This document shows positions 8,676-18,323 of a stretch of DNA of 59,376 nt, piece after piece (positions within the stretch are counted from its first letter, which is position 1; each line of letters begins with the position of its first letter). The DNA is taken from the NCBI GenBank assembly GCA_020631395.1, contig JAHDHI010000024.1:1-59376 (forward strand), in the 5' to 3' direction. The notes under the pieces were generated by a model. It was not told the origin of the DNA and ran no database searches. It saw only the letters and a list, made by a program, of their open reading frames with translations. The stretch comes from Bizionia sp. Lineage in GTDB: Bacteria; Bacteroidota; Bacteroidia; Flavobacteriales; Flavobacteriaceae. A program made the translations under genes and the position numbers.

Positions 8676-11552
8676 ATGATTTTTAAAAAATTATGTCAAT
8701 GGAGTGTCTTGTTTTTCCTTTGCATAGGTTCTGTGAATGCGCAATGTGACAACAATGTGAATACAGATCCCGACAATGCCACGAATGATGCACTTCCAGT
8801 AGACTTGACTCATCCCAGCGGGGATGACAGATATTTAAATGGAACCAATTGGTTTCCATTGACGCCAGGTGGCGGATTTGAAGATTATGACCTATCCAAC
8901 ATGATGTGGTCTGGAGTACCACTTGCAGAAATGGATAACATCTGGTCAAGCCCGCTCTCCCATTATCAATACATAAACGATTCACCAAGGCCCATTCCAA
9001 AAAATGGTTGGGAACTATTACTGGTAAATCTAGGGAGATATCCCAACGATGTAGACATAGCGGACAGCAATGAAACCTTTCAAGCGCTTCCATATATTGT
9101 AATTTACAATAGGTATTCTGGAATCGTGAGAGTTTTTGCCAACTTTGGTTTGGATCAATTGGTCGGAGATGGCCCTGATGCCGTAGAAGTAGTGATGAGC
9201 TTTGTCTTGAACGAAGACAATACTGGATCCACAGGTTTGGCACGTTTATATAGTGGCAAGGACATGCCTTTGGACAAACCGACGAAAGTGACGACAATGA
9301 AAGCTCTTGCAAAGGCTACCAATGCACAAAGGCAGTGGTTTTCTACAGATTTTCAAATTGCATACGACCCATGTACATGTTATTTCCCTTCCCAAATCAG
9401 AATTCATTTCAATCAAATCAAGGAAGAAAGTCTAGAACTACATGGAAGAAGTCTATCTGTAACAGATAATCTCATAAACCCAGATTTGCAAATAAACCCC
9501 ATGGATTTCTTGTCTGGTTTTGATTATACGGGAAATGACGAAAACAAGGGTGGCATCCTAATTTACAAAGGATTGCAAGGTCTTGTTGACGATTACATAG
9601 AACGCCTTGAAAAGTATAAATTGGATTTGGAAGCTGCCAACAGACACAACAAGGTCGTAGAACATAACTTGAATGCATTGAAGGTTCTTAAATATGCCTT
9701 GACAGCAATTTTTACCTATGGAATCAATGCACAAGCCATTGATACCTCAGGTATGATAGGACAGGAATGGTGGACAAAGATCAAGGATCAATATGGTTCT
9801 TTCATAAAGACATCAAATAAAATCAACATAGAAAACCTTCTGAAGATAGCAAAGAAGATACTTGGTTCCGATGCAAAGACGTACATAGAGCAAAACTTCG
9901 AGAAAATGCCATTGCCAAGTGCTCCAGATCCAAAAAAGGTTCCTAGTGTCACCTTTACCGAAATGCATTTTCAAGGACTGATTTCCGATTCTGAAATTAA
10001 AGGGGGGCCTACGTTTTACACTCCGGGAACCTATGGTACGGAGGCTACCAAGGTATTGGACTTGTCCACTCCTGATCCAGATGACAAGATAGATCCCATC
10101 TTGGAAACCATGTATGAGTATCCCGTTTACAATGAAGTCTTGGGTAGCTTTGCGTTGTTGAACAGTCCGAAGATCACCTTGACAAAACGTTATGTCCCGG
10201 ATTCGGCATCGGAAAGTGACAATTTGATAGAGACTAATTATGGAACGTTGCAACAGGTCTTTTATAAGTCTTGGTCCAATGAATATCAAATCAAAATAGA
10301 CAATGACCTCATGTTTGCCTTCAACAAGGCTTTGGACATTGAAGATTATGAGATAAAGGCAGCCTTCAGGTTCAAAGCGCAAACGAAAGCCATAAACACC
10401 AATGGGCAAAACTTCAACACGTTCATAGATCCAAATTATACGACGAATGTATCTTCCACAAGTTACAATGTGGACACTTATGACATCATGAGGAAGTATT
10501 CCAATACAGAATACACCAACAGTGTAGAAGATGGTTGGGGACCAGATCCAGATTGGGAACCATCTGAATACGAAACACCTTATGGAGAAGCACCAGCGTT
10601 ATTCCAAACACCATTTGTTCCTCTGGATGCATTTTATAATTTCATTACTGGTGTCGGGCAAAAACAAGAGTTTTTTCAATTTTCTGGAGCTTTTGATTAC
10701 TTGCACGAAACAACCCAAGGTGTTGGTTTGGAATTCTATGACATAGAATTGGTTCTAAGCGTAGATATAAAGTTCAATACGGAAAACGATCATGGTTTAA
10801 AAAATACAAGTACTCAAATTTTGAGCTATGACATTTTACCTGAGCAAATTGAATACCATACGGAAAACTATACCTATACAGAACTTGATCCAACACTGGC
10901 ATCCTCCTTGGATATGGGAACGTTCAATGAAAATATCCATTTGGGAGACATTCTTTTTGACGGAAGCCCTGTGGAGAATTGTACTTTGGTTGGCAACGTC
11001 TACACTTGCAGAGCTTGGAATGACATCTATATTGAAGGGAATTTGAGTACTACTGGCTCATATGTTGCCAACATCATTGCTGGCAACAACATATTCACAT
11101 CGCCAGAATCCACAACGGATCCAGAAACCAATCTTTGGATAGAGACTCCTTATGATACCTCCCACCCAATGATTCATGCAAGTCCAACGGATGTTTCCAC
11201 TTTTTGCAATACGAAATACAAAGCCAATTTTAGGGATCCTGATATTACAGGAAAGACAGCATTCAATAAGAATGTAGGTGAACAAGAGTCCGTAAAAGGC
11301 AATTCTTTGTTGGCTCGCCTCTACCCAAATCCTGCAGATGGTCATGTCAATGTATCCTTGACAGGAGTGGACAATGAAACTGTAAACATTGCCATATATG
11401 GTATCTTGGGCAAGCGTTACAAACTTCCCATACAAAAAGAAAGAATTTCTTCATACCGTATCAATACTGAAAGCTTGAACACTGGGATGTACTTTATAAA
11501 AATAACAAGCAGCAATGGTTTTACAAAAACATTAAAGTTGATTATCAATTGA
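8676..11552 (+). CDS. Large T9SS-sorted secreted protein, function unknown
   Basis: A 958-residue exported protein. The signal peptide is residues 1-23 (ending NAQ). A first ~270-residue region contains a CTCYFP motif. A predicted helical/coiled segment follows near 305-345 (YIERLEKYKLDLEAANRHNK). Next is a long beta-rich region with many Asp, Asn, Tyr and Thr. The T9SS type A sorting domain covers the last ~80 residues, beginning ARLYPNPADGHVNV and containing GMYFIKI near the end. Several Cys pairs (TLVGNVYTC; STFCNTKY) could form disulphides outside the cell. No enzyme motif was recognised. It follows the tail-fibre-like gene by 11 bases and ends at a bidirectional terminator. Confidence 0.75.
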   Translation: MIFKKLCQWSVLFFLCIGSVNAQCDNNVNTDPDNATNDALPVDLTHPSGDDRYLNGTNWFPLTPGGGFEDYDLSNMMWSGVPLAEMDNIWSSPLSHYQYINDSPRPIPKNGWELLLVNLGRYPNDVDIADSNETFQALPYIVIYNRYSGIVRVFANFGLDQLVGDGPDAVEVVMSFVLNEDNTGSTGLARLYSGKDMPLDKPTKVTTMKALAKATNAQRQWFSTDFQIAYDPCTCYFPSQIRIHFNQIKEESLELHGRSLSVTDNLINPDLQINPMDFLSGFDYTGNDENKGGILIYKGLQGLVDDYIERLEKYKLDLEAANRHNKVVEHNLNALKVLKYALTAIFTYGINAQAIDTSGMIGQEWWTKIKDQYGSFIKTSNKINIENLLKIAKKILGSDAKTYIEQNFEKMPLPSAPDPKKVPSVTFTEMHFQGLISDSEIKGGPTFYTPGTYGTEATKVLDLSTPDPDDKIDPILETMYEYPVYNEVLGSFALLNSPKITLTKRYVPDSASESDNLIETNYGTLQQVFYKSWSNEYQIKIDNDLMFAFNKALDIEDYEIKAAFRFKAQTKAINTNGQNFNTFIDPNYTTNVSSTSYNVDTYDIMRKYSNTEYTNSVEDGWGPDPDWEPSEYETPYGEAPALFQTPFVPLDAFYNFITGVGQKQEFFQFSGAFDYLHETTQGVGLEFYDIELVLSVDIKFNTENDHGLKNTSTQILSYDILPEQIEYHTENYTYTELDPTLASSLDMGTFNENIHLGDILFDGSPVENCTLVGNVYTCRAWNDIYIEGNLSTTGSYVANIIAGNNIFTSPESTTDPETNLWIETPYDTSHPMIHASPTDVSTFCNTKYKANFRDPDITGKTAFNKNVGEQESVKGNSLLARLYPNPADGHVNVSLTGVDNETVNIAIYGILGKRYKLPIQKERISSYRINTESLNTGMYFIKITSSNGFTKTLKLIIN

Positions 11553-11585
11553 TTCTATTGACATAAAACCATAACCAATAACATT

Positions 11586-11620
11586 ATAAGCCTCACATTG
11601 ATGACAAATGTGGGGCTTAT
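11586..11620. terminator. Bidirectional terminator between convergent genes
   Basis: A 14-bp stem with one G-T pair (ATAAGCCTCACATT with AATGTGGGGCTTAT) around a 7-base loop. It serves the plus-strand T9SS gene and overlaps the last codons and stop of the minus-strand hydrolase, so the two genes share it. Confidence 0.7.
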
Positions 11621-12585
11621 TCCATACTTTTCTCTGTTATGAATTCCAATGTTCTCTTTTCATTGTAGTAACTATTCTTCTTGTCGTAAAATCCGACGTG
11701 ACCTCCGTACTTGGGCATTTCCAAATATAAATTGGGATTGTGTTTGGCTTCCTTCACAGGAAAGCATTCCGGAGATAGAAAGGAATCATTCAATGCGTTT
11801 ATTATCAATGTAGGGATGGAAATGTTTGACAAGAATTGAAGGCTACTGCATTTTTCATAATAATCGTAAGCATCGACAAAGCCGTGTGCTTTGGACGTAT
11901 AGACATCATCAAAGAGCTTTAAATTCTTAATTCGTTTTATATCTTCTTCAAATATCAAATCGGGGTAATGTCTTTGCTTGCGCTTTAACTTTTCAATCAA
12001 GTCCTTTTTGAATTTTTTCGCATATAGCGTATTTTTCAACGTATGCAATTGCAACATGGAACCTTTTAACCAAACGGGAACGGATATGGCTACTGCCGAT
12101 TTTATTTGGTTTGGCAATCTCTCTTGTTCTCCCAAATATTTCAATATGATGTTGCCTCCCAAACTAAATCCGTTCAAGTATATTCTATCATATTTCTTAT
12201 GCTCTATGATATGGTCGATGACTGCTTTCAAATCTTCTGTTGCTCCAGAATGATATGAACGAAAGACTTTGTTTTCTTCTCCACTGCATCCTCTTAAGTT
12301 TACACAGACGGCATCGGTTTCATTCTCATTGAAGAGTTTGGCCACTCCCAATGTATAGTGACGTTGTGCATTGCCTTCCAACCCATGCAATACTATAATC
12401 AATGCATTTGACTTTTCCTCGGCGAAGCTCCAATCCAAATCTATGAAATCTCCATCACTTAGTGTAATGCGCTCCCGCTTTTGGTCTACCCCTTCAACCT
12501 TCCTCAAAAGTCCGGAATAGATCGTTGAAAAATGACCGTTTCGAAAAAAATAGGGTGGCTTGTATTTGGAATGTTCTATTGGCAT
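11617..12585 (-). CDS. YheT-family alpha/beta hydrolase
   Basis: A 322-residue cytoplasmic hydrolase of the YheT (UPF0017) type. Seen: the oxyanion strand VLHGLEGNAQRHY near residues 65-77, the family hallmark VNLRGCSGE near 95-103, the nucleophile elbow GFSLGG with Ser141, an acidic residue in NALNDSFLS, and a C-terminal His in GGHVGFYD, completing a Ser-Asp-His triad. Relatives act as esterases or lipases on short-chain or lipid esters; the physiological substrate is not established. Its ATG lies one base after the stop of the adenine deaminase gene, so the two form an operon although no functional link is obvious. Confidence 0.85.
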   Translation of the reverse strand: MPIEHSKYKPPYFFRNGHFSTIYSGLLRKVEGVDQKRERITLSDGDFIDLDWSFAEEKSNALIIVLHGLEGNAQRHYTLGVAKLFNENETDAVCVNLRGCSGEENKVFRSYHSGATEDLKAVIDHIIEHKKYDRIYLNGFSLGGNIILKYLGEQERLPNQIKSAVAISVPVWLKGSMLQLHTLKNTLYAKKFKKDLIEKLKRKQRHYPDLIFEEDIKRIKNLKLFDDVYTSKAHGFVDAYDYYEKCSSLQFLSNISIPTLIINALNDSFLSPECFPVKEAKHNPNLYLEMPKYGGHVGFYDKKNSYYNEKRTLEFITEKSME

Positions 12586-12586
12586 G

Positions 12587-14212
12587 TCAATTTACTTCCA
12601 AGCTTGTAAATTTAAATTCCTTGCCATTGAAAAGGCCTTTGTCACTCAATTTCAAAGACGGTATCACCAATAAGGCCATAAAGGACAATGACATGTATGG
12701 AGCATTCAACGTACATCCCATTTCCTTGGACATCTTATCCAACTCGGCATATTCCCTTCCTATCGTTTCTCCATCTTTGTCACTCATGATACCTGCCACT
12801 GGCAATGCTACCGTTTTCTCCCTTGATTTGCCTACTGCGCAAATTCCACCTTTGACCTCTATGATTTCATTTACAGCTCTACAAATGGATTCGTCGTCTA
12901 CTCCTACTGCAATTATATTGTGCGAATCATGTCCTACTGAACTTGCAATCGCTCCTTCTTTCAAACCAAAGTTCTTTATGAATGCAATGGCTGGTTTTTG
13001 ATTTTGGTATCTATTTACCACCGTCATCTTCAAAACATCGGTTTTCGTGTTCGATACAAGATTACCGTTTTCCTTTGAAGCCTCTGTTACCATTTCATTG
13101 GTTATCAACTCCCCATCCAAACATTCGATGACCCTTATTTTTTCAGTTGAAGATTCAAACCGAAAATCATTGACACTTTTCATATTCGCATTGAAACTGT
13201 TCAAATTTTGAAAGGTTACATCTTCAATTAGGGTTTTCCCCTCATCAAACACCAATTTTCCATCTATATAGGTTTGAAGTACTTCGAAATCCTTTAAATC
13301 TTCAACTACAATGAAATCGGCCGCATCTCCGACATTCAACAAACCTACATCCAAATTGTAGTGCTTTACGGGATTTATACAAGCTACTTGCAATACTTTG
13401 TACACATCCATTCCCTTTTCTATTGCTCTTGCACACAAAGCATTTATATGACTTATCATCAAATCGTCTGGGTGTTTGTCATCGCTGCAAAACATCATGT
13501 TTTCATAATGTTCGGGCAACAAACCTATTAGTGCTTCAAAATTTTTGGCAGCACTACCTTCCCGGATTATTATCTTCATTCCTTTTTGTAACTTCTCCAA
13601 AGCCTCTTCATAAGAAAAACATTCATGATCTGTGGATATTCCTTCGGAAATATATTTCGTTACATCATCTCCCCTCAATCCAGGTGCGTGTCCATCTATG
13701 GGCTTGTTATTGCGTTTAGCCCACGCAATTTTCTCAAGTACCTCAGGGTCATCGAACAGTACTCCGGGGTAATTCATCATTTCTGCCAAATACTTTATGT
13801 CAGGATTTTCCATCAAAGCCTTTATGTCATTGGAATCGATTATGGCACCCGCCGATTCGAAAGCTGTTGCTGGAACGCATGAAGGCGCTCCAAAATTGAA
13901 CTTGAAAGGTGTTTGCTTACCATTTTCTATCATGAACTCCACACCTTTTACTCCTAGTACATTTGCTATCTCATGCGGGTCTGAAACCGTAGCCACGGTT
14001 CCATGAGTCACTGCCAGCTTTGCAAATTCACTAGGAACCAACATGGAACTCTCTATGTGGATGTGAGCGTCTACAAAACCAGGCAATATATAATGGTTTA
14101 CATCGTGTTCCTTCTCTTCGATTGAAACAATTTTACCAGTTTGCAAGGTAATTTCTCCTTTGTATATCCGATTATTTTGTATATCTACTATTTGTCCTTG
14201 TATCTTCATCAA
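12587..14212 (-). CDS. ade: Adenine deaminase
   Basis: A 541-residue amidohydrolase, the usual length for bacterial Ade, which converts adenine to hypoxanthine and ammonia in purine salvage. Seen: the metal-binding start of the barrel [14 protein letters not shown] near 45-58, followed by the Ade-specific segment [22 protein letters not shown] mid-protein; CSDDKHPDD near 245; and the C-terminal Ade domain motif [13 protein letters not shown]. All expected metal-binding His/Asp residues appear present. Two consecutive ATG codons open the gene. A good -7 box lies 22 bases upstream at 14235-14242, and the next gene follows after one base. Confidence 0.93.
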   Translation of the reverse strand: MMKIQGQIVDIQNNRIYKGEITLQTGKIVSIEEKEHDVNHYILPGFVDAHIHIESSMLVPSEFAKLAVTHGTVATVSDPHEIANVLGVKGVEFMIENGKQTPFKFNFGAPSCVPATAFESAGAIIDSNDIKALMENPDIKYLAEMMNYPGVLFDDPEVLEKIAWAKRNNKPIDGHAPGLRGDDVTKYISEGISTDHECFSYEEALEKLQKGMKIIIREGSAAKNFEALIGLLPEHYENMMFCSDDKHPDDLMISHINALCARAIEKGMDVYKVLQVACINPVKHYNLDVGLLNVGDAADFIVVEDLKDFEVLQTYIDGKLVFDEGKTLIEDVTFQNLNSFNANMKSVNDFRFESSTEKIRVIECLDGELITNEMVTEASKENGNLVSNTKTDVLKMTVVNRYQNQKPAIAFIKNFGLKEGAIASSVGHDSHNIIAVGVDDESICRAVNEIIEVKGGICAVGKSREKTVALPVAGIMSDKDGETIGREYAELDKMSKEMGCTLNAPYMSLSFMALLVIPSLKLSDKGLFNGKEFKFTSLEVN

Positions 14213-14234
14213 ATTGAAACATTAAAACATGTTG

Positions 14235-14242
14235 CAAAACTA
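14235..14242 (-). promoter_or_regulatory. -7 promoter box for ade
   Basis: Reads TAGTTTTG on the minus strand, a full match to TAnnTTTG, with a TTG 22 bases upstream as a possible -33 element. The ATG follows about 22 bases downstream. Confidence 0.55.
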
Positions 14243-14284
14243 ATGCTTTTGCTACAAAGAAATACAATGTACATTTTAAACATG

Positions 14285-14312
14285 AAAAGGGGCTGAACAT
14301 ATCCCCCCTTTT
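14285..14312 (-). terminator. Terminator of the TlpA-like gene
   Basis: The arms AAAAGGGG and CCCCTTTT pair around a 12-base loop. On the minus strand the stem ends in TTTT. It lies about 37 bases past the stop of the gene ending at 14349 and before the ade promoter. Confidence 0.5.
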
Positions 14313-14348
14313 TACTTCGACCTAGTACTTATATGTCTTTGCATGCAA

Positions 14349-15725
14349 TTAAATCTTCAATTCCTCGAACATGCTTATCAATCTCTTGTTGGATGGTCTT
14401 GGCGCATCAGAAGATACAATGTTCCCTTCTGGATCCAATAGGATGAAACGAGGAATTCCGTTTATATTGTAGTTTTGTACAAACTCGGATTTAAAATCTT
14501 TGTCTGCCAACAATTGGATTCCTCCCAGATCCCTATCTGCGATCATTTTTTTCCATTTGTCGTGGTTTCTCTGAGTATCCACAGAAATGCTTACAAATTC
14601 TATGTTCTTGCCATGGTATTTTTTTTCTACCTTTTTCAAATGAGGAATTTCCGCCTTGCATGGCCCGCACCAAGTAGCCCAAACATCTATATAGACATAT
14701 TTGCCTTTTAAATCTGCCAAGGATGTGGTTCCACCTGCACTATTTTCATAGTCAACGAAAACTGGGGATGCATTTCCTTTTACCAGTTTTTTGATGTTCT
14801 CATATTTCTTGGTCAATTTCTCTTTAAAGTCACTATCTGTAGAATGTGCTACTATGTCGTTGAACAATTGTTCTGCAGATGGGTTTTTGTCATCTACTCG
14901 ATCAGACAATTCAGAAAGCAAGTAATTTTTAATTATTTGAGCATCTTTTGAATTCTTGATTATGTCTATGGCAGCTGTAGCAAAAGGAATCTCTTCTTTT
15001 TCAGATGTTTCAAAGGCCAATTTATTGAAGTTTCTCGACACCAATCTCTTGTACGTGTCATATGATTTAAAATGTTCTTCATTGTCATACGCCAAATCCT
15101 TTGCTAGGTCAGGGAAAGACTCAGAAACTTTAAACTCGCGATTTTTAGACAAATACCTATGATATGCTTCATATGCAATCACATTGGATATGTGTTCATA
15201 ATTGATGTTTTCTTTTTCGAATGCTACAAAGTCCGCATCCAACTCCGGTTTTAAACTTTGCTCCAATGTTTCTTTTTGTTGCTTCATCTTAGCCAAGAAT
15301 TCTGCTTCATCCAAAGTATATAGTTCTTTCATATCCCCACTTTTTTCCTCTATGAGTACTTTTTGAGCCAAATAGTTGTTTACATTGCTTCCTTTCCCCG
15401 CATAGACTATGGTTTCGTCAAATTCCTTGGCATCCATATTCAACTTTAAATCATACCCGTTTTTCAAGTACAATGCAGAGTTTTCCGTTCCATCGCTAAA
15501 ACGATAATGTCCACTTGCATTGAAGATGGTGTCGGAGAACGTTCCTGCATCGGTAACCTTGATCTCCCTAACACTCTTATTAGAAGCATCCATTATGGAT
15601 AGACCATTGCCATTTGCATTTTTTATAGTTCCAGAAAACAAAGTATAATCTACTGGAGCTACTGGTTCAGTTTTTTTACATGCAACAATGGACACCGCCA
15701 AAATTCCAAAAAATATTTTTTTCAT
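14349..15725 (-). CDS. TlpA-like thioredoxin-fold lipoprotein (thiol-disulfide oxidoreductase)
   Basis: 458 residues from the ATG at 15725. The frame stays open 30 bases further up, but the start at MKKIFFGILAVSIVAC gives a proper lipoprotein signal with the lipobox Cys at residue 16. An N-terminal domain of about 100 residues resembles the DUF4369 type that precedes thioredoxin folds in Bacteroidota, then a helical linker. The thioredoxin/TlpA domain covers about the last 140 residues: WATWCGPC active site, SISVDTQRNHDKW, and the cis-Pro in GIPRFILLD. The likely role is periplasmic disulphide reduction or thiol exchange. Its neighbour upstream on the same strand is DsbD, the usual electron donor for such proteins, which supports this. 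Confidence 0.88.
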   Translation of the reverse strand: MKKIFFGILAVSIVACKKTEPVAPVDYTLFSGTIKNANGNGLSIMDASNKSVREIKVTDAGTFSDTIFNASGHYRFSDGTENSALYLKNGYDLKLNMDAKEFDETIVYAGKGSNVNNYLAQKVLIEEKSGDMKELYTLDEAEFLAKMKQQKETLEQSLKPELDADFVAFEKENINYEHISNVIAYEAYHRYLSKNREFKVSESFPDLAKDLAYDNEEHFKSYDTYKRLVSRNFNKLAFETSEKEEIPFATAAIDIIKNSKDAQIIKNYLLSELSDRVDDKNPSAEQLFNDIVAHSTDSDFKEKLTKKYENIKKLVKGNASPVFVDYENSAGGTTSLADLKGKYVYIDVWATWCGPCKAEIPHLKKVEKKYHGKNIEFVSISVDTQRNHDKWKKMIADRDLGGIQLLADKDFKSEFVQNYNINGIPRFILLDPEGNIVSSDAPRPSNKRLISMFEELKI

Positions 15726-15842
15726 TTGTTTATATTTATCATCTGTAACATTCATAATAATGATTTAGCTGTGATACAGCCTTTAGTTATAAATGTTTCG
15801 CAATTTCTATTTTTATAATCTATTTTAAATCTTATCTAAATC

Positions 15843-18212
15843 TTATTGCTTAAAATTCTCCATTCCTTTTTTCAGCCAATCGTAATATTCATCTGCATTT
15901 GGTGTATAAGCCGTCGTATAGTTCAACAATTCCATATCATGGTTCAACAACACATAGAATGGCTGAGAGTTGTTTTGAAAGTTGAGTGTTTGCAACGTAG
16001 CCCACTTGTCTCCAATGGTTTTGATGTTTTTAAGCTTCCCATTGGATCTTATGTATTGAAATTGCTCTTCTTTCGCTAGTTCCTTTCTGTCATCTACGTA
16101 TAAGGAAATTACAATGTAATCGTTATTTAAAGCATCAAAAACTTTACCTTTACTCCATACCTGCTCTTCCATTTTCCTACAATTTACACAAGCCCATCCT
16201 GTAAAATCCAGCATTATCGGTTTGTTTTGTTCTTTTGCTGCAGCAATACCTTCATCTAAATCTTTGTAACAATTTAGCCCCAAAGGACACTGACTATCTT
16301 TTTCATAAACACTATAGAACAAAGGAGGAGGAAAACCACTCAATAATTTTAAGTTAGCATATTTTGTATTAGTTAGACCAGGAATCAAGTAAATAACAAA
16401 TGATGCTACAAGAAGAACAAACATCCATTTACTAAAGCTAATTTTCTTAAATGGTCCGTCATGAGGAAATTTTATTTTTCCTAGTAAATAAAGTAATAAA
16501 CCTATACCAATTATTATCCAAAGACCTATAAACACCTCCCTTTTTAAAAGCCCCCAGTGTTCAACCAAATCTGCATTGGACAAGAATTTCAATGCTAATG
16601 CTATTTCTACAAAACCTAAAACCACTTTTACACTATTTAACCATCCTCCAGATTTTGGCAAAGAGTTCAACCATTTTGGAAACATTGCGAATAGTGTAAA
16701 TGGTAAAGCCAAAGCCAAACCAAAACCACTCATTCCCATAGTAAGCTGAGTTGCCCCTCCATCGCTGGTTAATGAGCTCCCCAACAATGTTCCTAGAATT
16801 GGCCCTGTACATGAAAAAGAAACTATGGCCAAAGTCAACGCCATGAAAAACACGCCTATTAAACCTCCAATGCTATTTGCTTTATTATCTAAAGCTGCAC
16901 TCCATGAATGTGGCAAAGTCAGTTCATAGTATCCAAAGAAAGAAAATGCAAATGCTATGAATATAACAAAAAAGATAATGTTCAATGTTACATTTGTCGA
17001 TATGTTGTTCAATATTTCAGGATCCAATGAATCTAATACATGAAAAGGCAAACTCAATAAAAAATAGATTAAGAAAATAAAGAATCCATACATTATGGAA
17101 TTGGTCAAACCTTTTTGAGAATTGCCTGCGTTTTTGGTGAAAAACGATACTGTAAGAGGAATCATTGGAAACACACACGGTGTTAACAATGCAATTAATC
17201 CTCCTAAAAAACCTAAAAAGAAAATAGTAAAATTACTTTTTTTCACTACTTCTTCCTTTTCATATTTCTCCCAACCGGTTACATTTAAATTCAATGCTTC
17301 AGATTTGGCTTTGCTATTGTCATCCAAGGAAACGACATCATTTTTCACTTCTGCGTTCCCTGATAAGGACGTATTGAATACTTCTGTCATTGGTTGCAAG
17401 CACTTTACATTGTCACATACCTGATAATACACCTCCGAAGCTATGGATTTAGCCTCAGGGTTGAGCAATTTTATTTTTTGCTTGAATACCGCCTTGTCTT
17501 CAAAATACCTCACTTTCATTTGAAAGACGTCCTCGAAAACCTCCACGGTTTCAGATTCTGTCGTTTCACCGATTAGCTCAAAATCCTTCGAATCTACATC
17601 AAATGTAAACTCGGTCTCTATGGGACCATCGTCTTTGTTTCCTTTTTGTGAGTAAAAATGCCAGTGTCCGTCTATGGTTGCCACATAGGTCAATTCATAC
17701 TCGTCCTCAGACAACTTCTTTATTTCGGAAGACCAAGAAACTGGTTCAAGGATGCTCGATTTCTTCTTTGGTATTGCAAACTCCAAATCCTCATCATTGG
17801 GGGGCAAGCATCTCGTATCATCACATACCATGAAATTCACGCTAGCCTTAATGCTACCAGGATTGCCCAATAGCGTTATTGTCTGCCTGAATTCGACCTT
17901 GTCTTCAAAGTATTTTATCTTCATCCCAAAAACTGGGTCATCTACAGTATGTCCATCTGCCTCTATTGTCTTCCCTACCAATTCGTAGGTGTTTGATTCT
18001 TCAAATGTAAATGATGTTGGTATTGGCCCATCCTCGGGAACATCTTGCGAATATAGATGCCAACCAGAATCTATGGTTGCCGTTGCAATTAAATCGATTT
18101 CCGTTTCAGACTTCTTTTCTATGGAAGTGGACCATTCGACTGGTTCGAGTATTTGTGCCGTAGTCGACGAAAGTGAGAATAAAACGAGTAAGAAAGTTAG
18201 TATTTGCTTCAT
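15843..18212 (-). CDS. dsbD: Protein-disulfide reductase DsbD with duplicated N-terminal domain
   Basis: 789 residues from the ATG at 18212 (start MKQILTFLLVLF, a signal peptide; the 17 upstream in-frame residues are unlikely). Two successive DsbD-alpha-like domains follow. Both begin ILEPVxWS and end in a Cys pair (VCDDTRC and VCDNVKC). Then comes a membrane domain with about eight helices carrying the two electron-relay Cys (LLTPCVFPMIPLT and SFSCTGPILG), and a C-terminal thioredoxin domain with the active site WACVNC. DsbD carries electrons from cytoplasmic thioredoxin through the membrane to periplasmic acceptors such as the TlpA-like lipoprotein encoded next. The family usually has one alpha domain, so the duplication is notable. 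Confidence 0.93.
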   Translation of the reverse strand: MKQILTFLLVLFSLSSTTAQILEPVEWSTSIEKKSETEIDLIATATIDSGWHLYSQDVPEDGPIPTSFTFEESNTYELVGKTIEADGHTVDDPVFGMKIKYFEDKVEFRQTITLLGNPGSIKASVNFMVCDDTRCLPPNDEDLEFAIPKKKSSILEPVSWSSEIKKLSEDEYELTYVATIDGHWHFYSQKGNKDDGPIETEFTFDVDSKDFELIGETTESETVEVFEDVFQMKVRYFEDKAVFKQKIKLLNPEAKSIASEVYYQVCDNVKCLQPMTEVFNTSLSGNAEVKNDVVSLDDNSKAKSEALNLNVTGWEKYEKEEVVKKSNFTIFFLGFLGGLIALLTPCVFPMIPLTVSFFTKNAGNSQKGLTNSIMYGFFIFLIYFLLSLPFHVLDSLDPEILNNISTNVTLNIIFFVIFIAFAFSFFGYYELTLPHSWSAALDNKANSIGGLIGVFFMALTLAIVSFSCTGPILGTLLGSSLTSDGGATQLTMGMSGFGLALALPFTLFAMFPKWLNSLPKSGGWLNSVKVVLGFVEIALALKFLSNADLVEHWGLLKREVFIGLWIIIGIGLLLYLLGKIKFPHDGPFKKISFSKWMFVLLVASFVIYLIPGLTNTKYANLKLLSGFPPPLFYSVYEKDSQCPLGLNCYKDLDEGIAAAKEQNKPIMLDFTGWACVNCRKMEEQVWSKGKVFDALNNDYIVISLYVDDRKELAKEEQFQYIRSNGKLKNIKTIGDKWATLQTLNFQNNSQPFYVLLNHDMELLNYTTAYTPNADEYYDWLKKGMENFKQ

Positions 18213-18323
18213 CTTGATTATTATATAATGTAATGTAAGATGCAAAGAAAAAGCATTTATCAATCAATAAGTGTTAACTACTTCTTATCAACATAGTTAA
18301 ATAAAAACTAAAATTATGCCATT

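Noticed and set aside
8683-9312. 209-residue minus-strand open frame inside the T9SS gene
   Set aside because: It lies wholly antisense to a clearly coding gene, its translation has low-complexity Cys/His/Leu-rich composition, and it has no start context or family motif.
9813-10409. 198-residue minus-strand open frame
   Set aside because: Antisense shadow of the same 958-residue gene; no recognisable features.
15761-15790. Small hairpin upstream of the TlpA-like gene (AGCTGT/ACAGCC)
   Set aside because: Only about six base pairs with mismatched ends; too weak to call.
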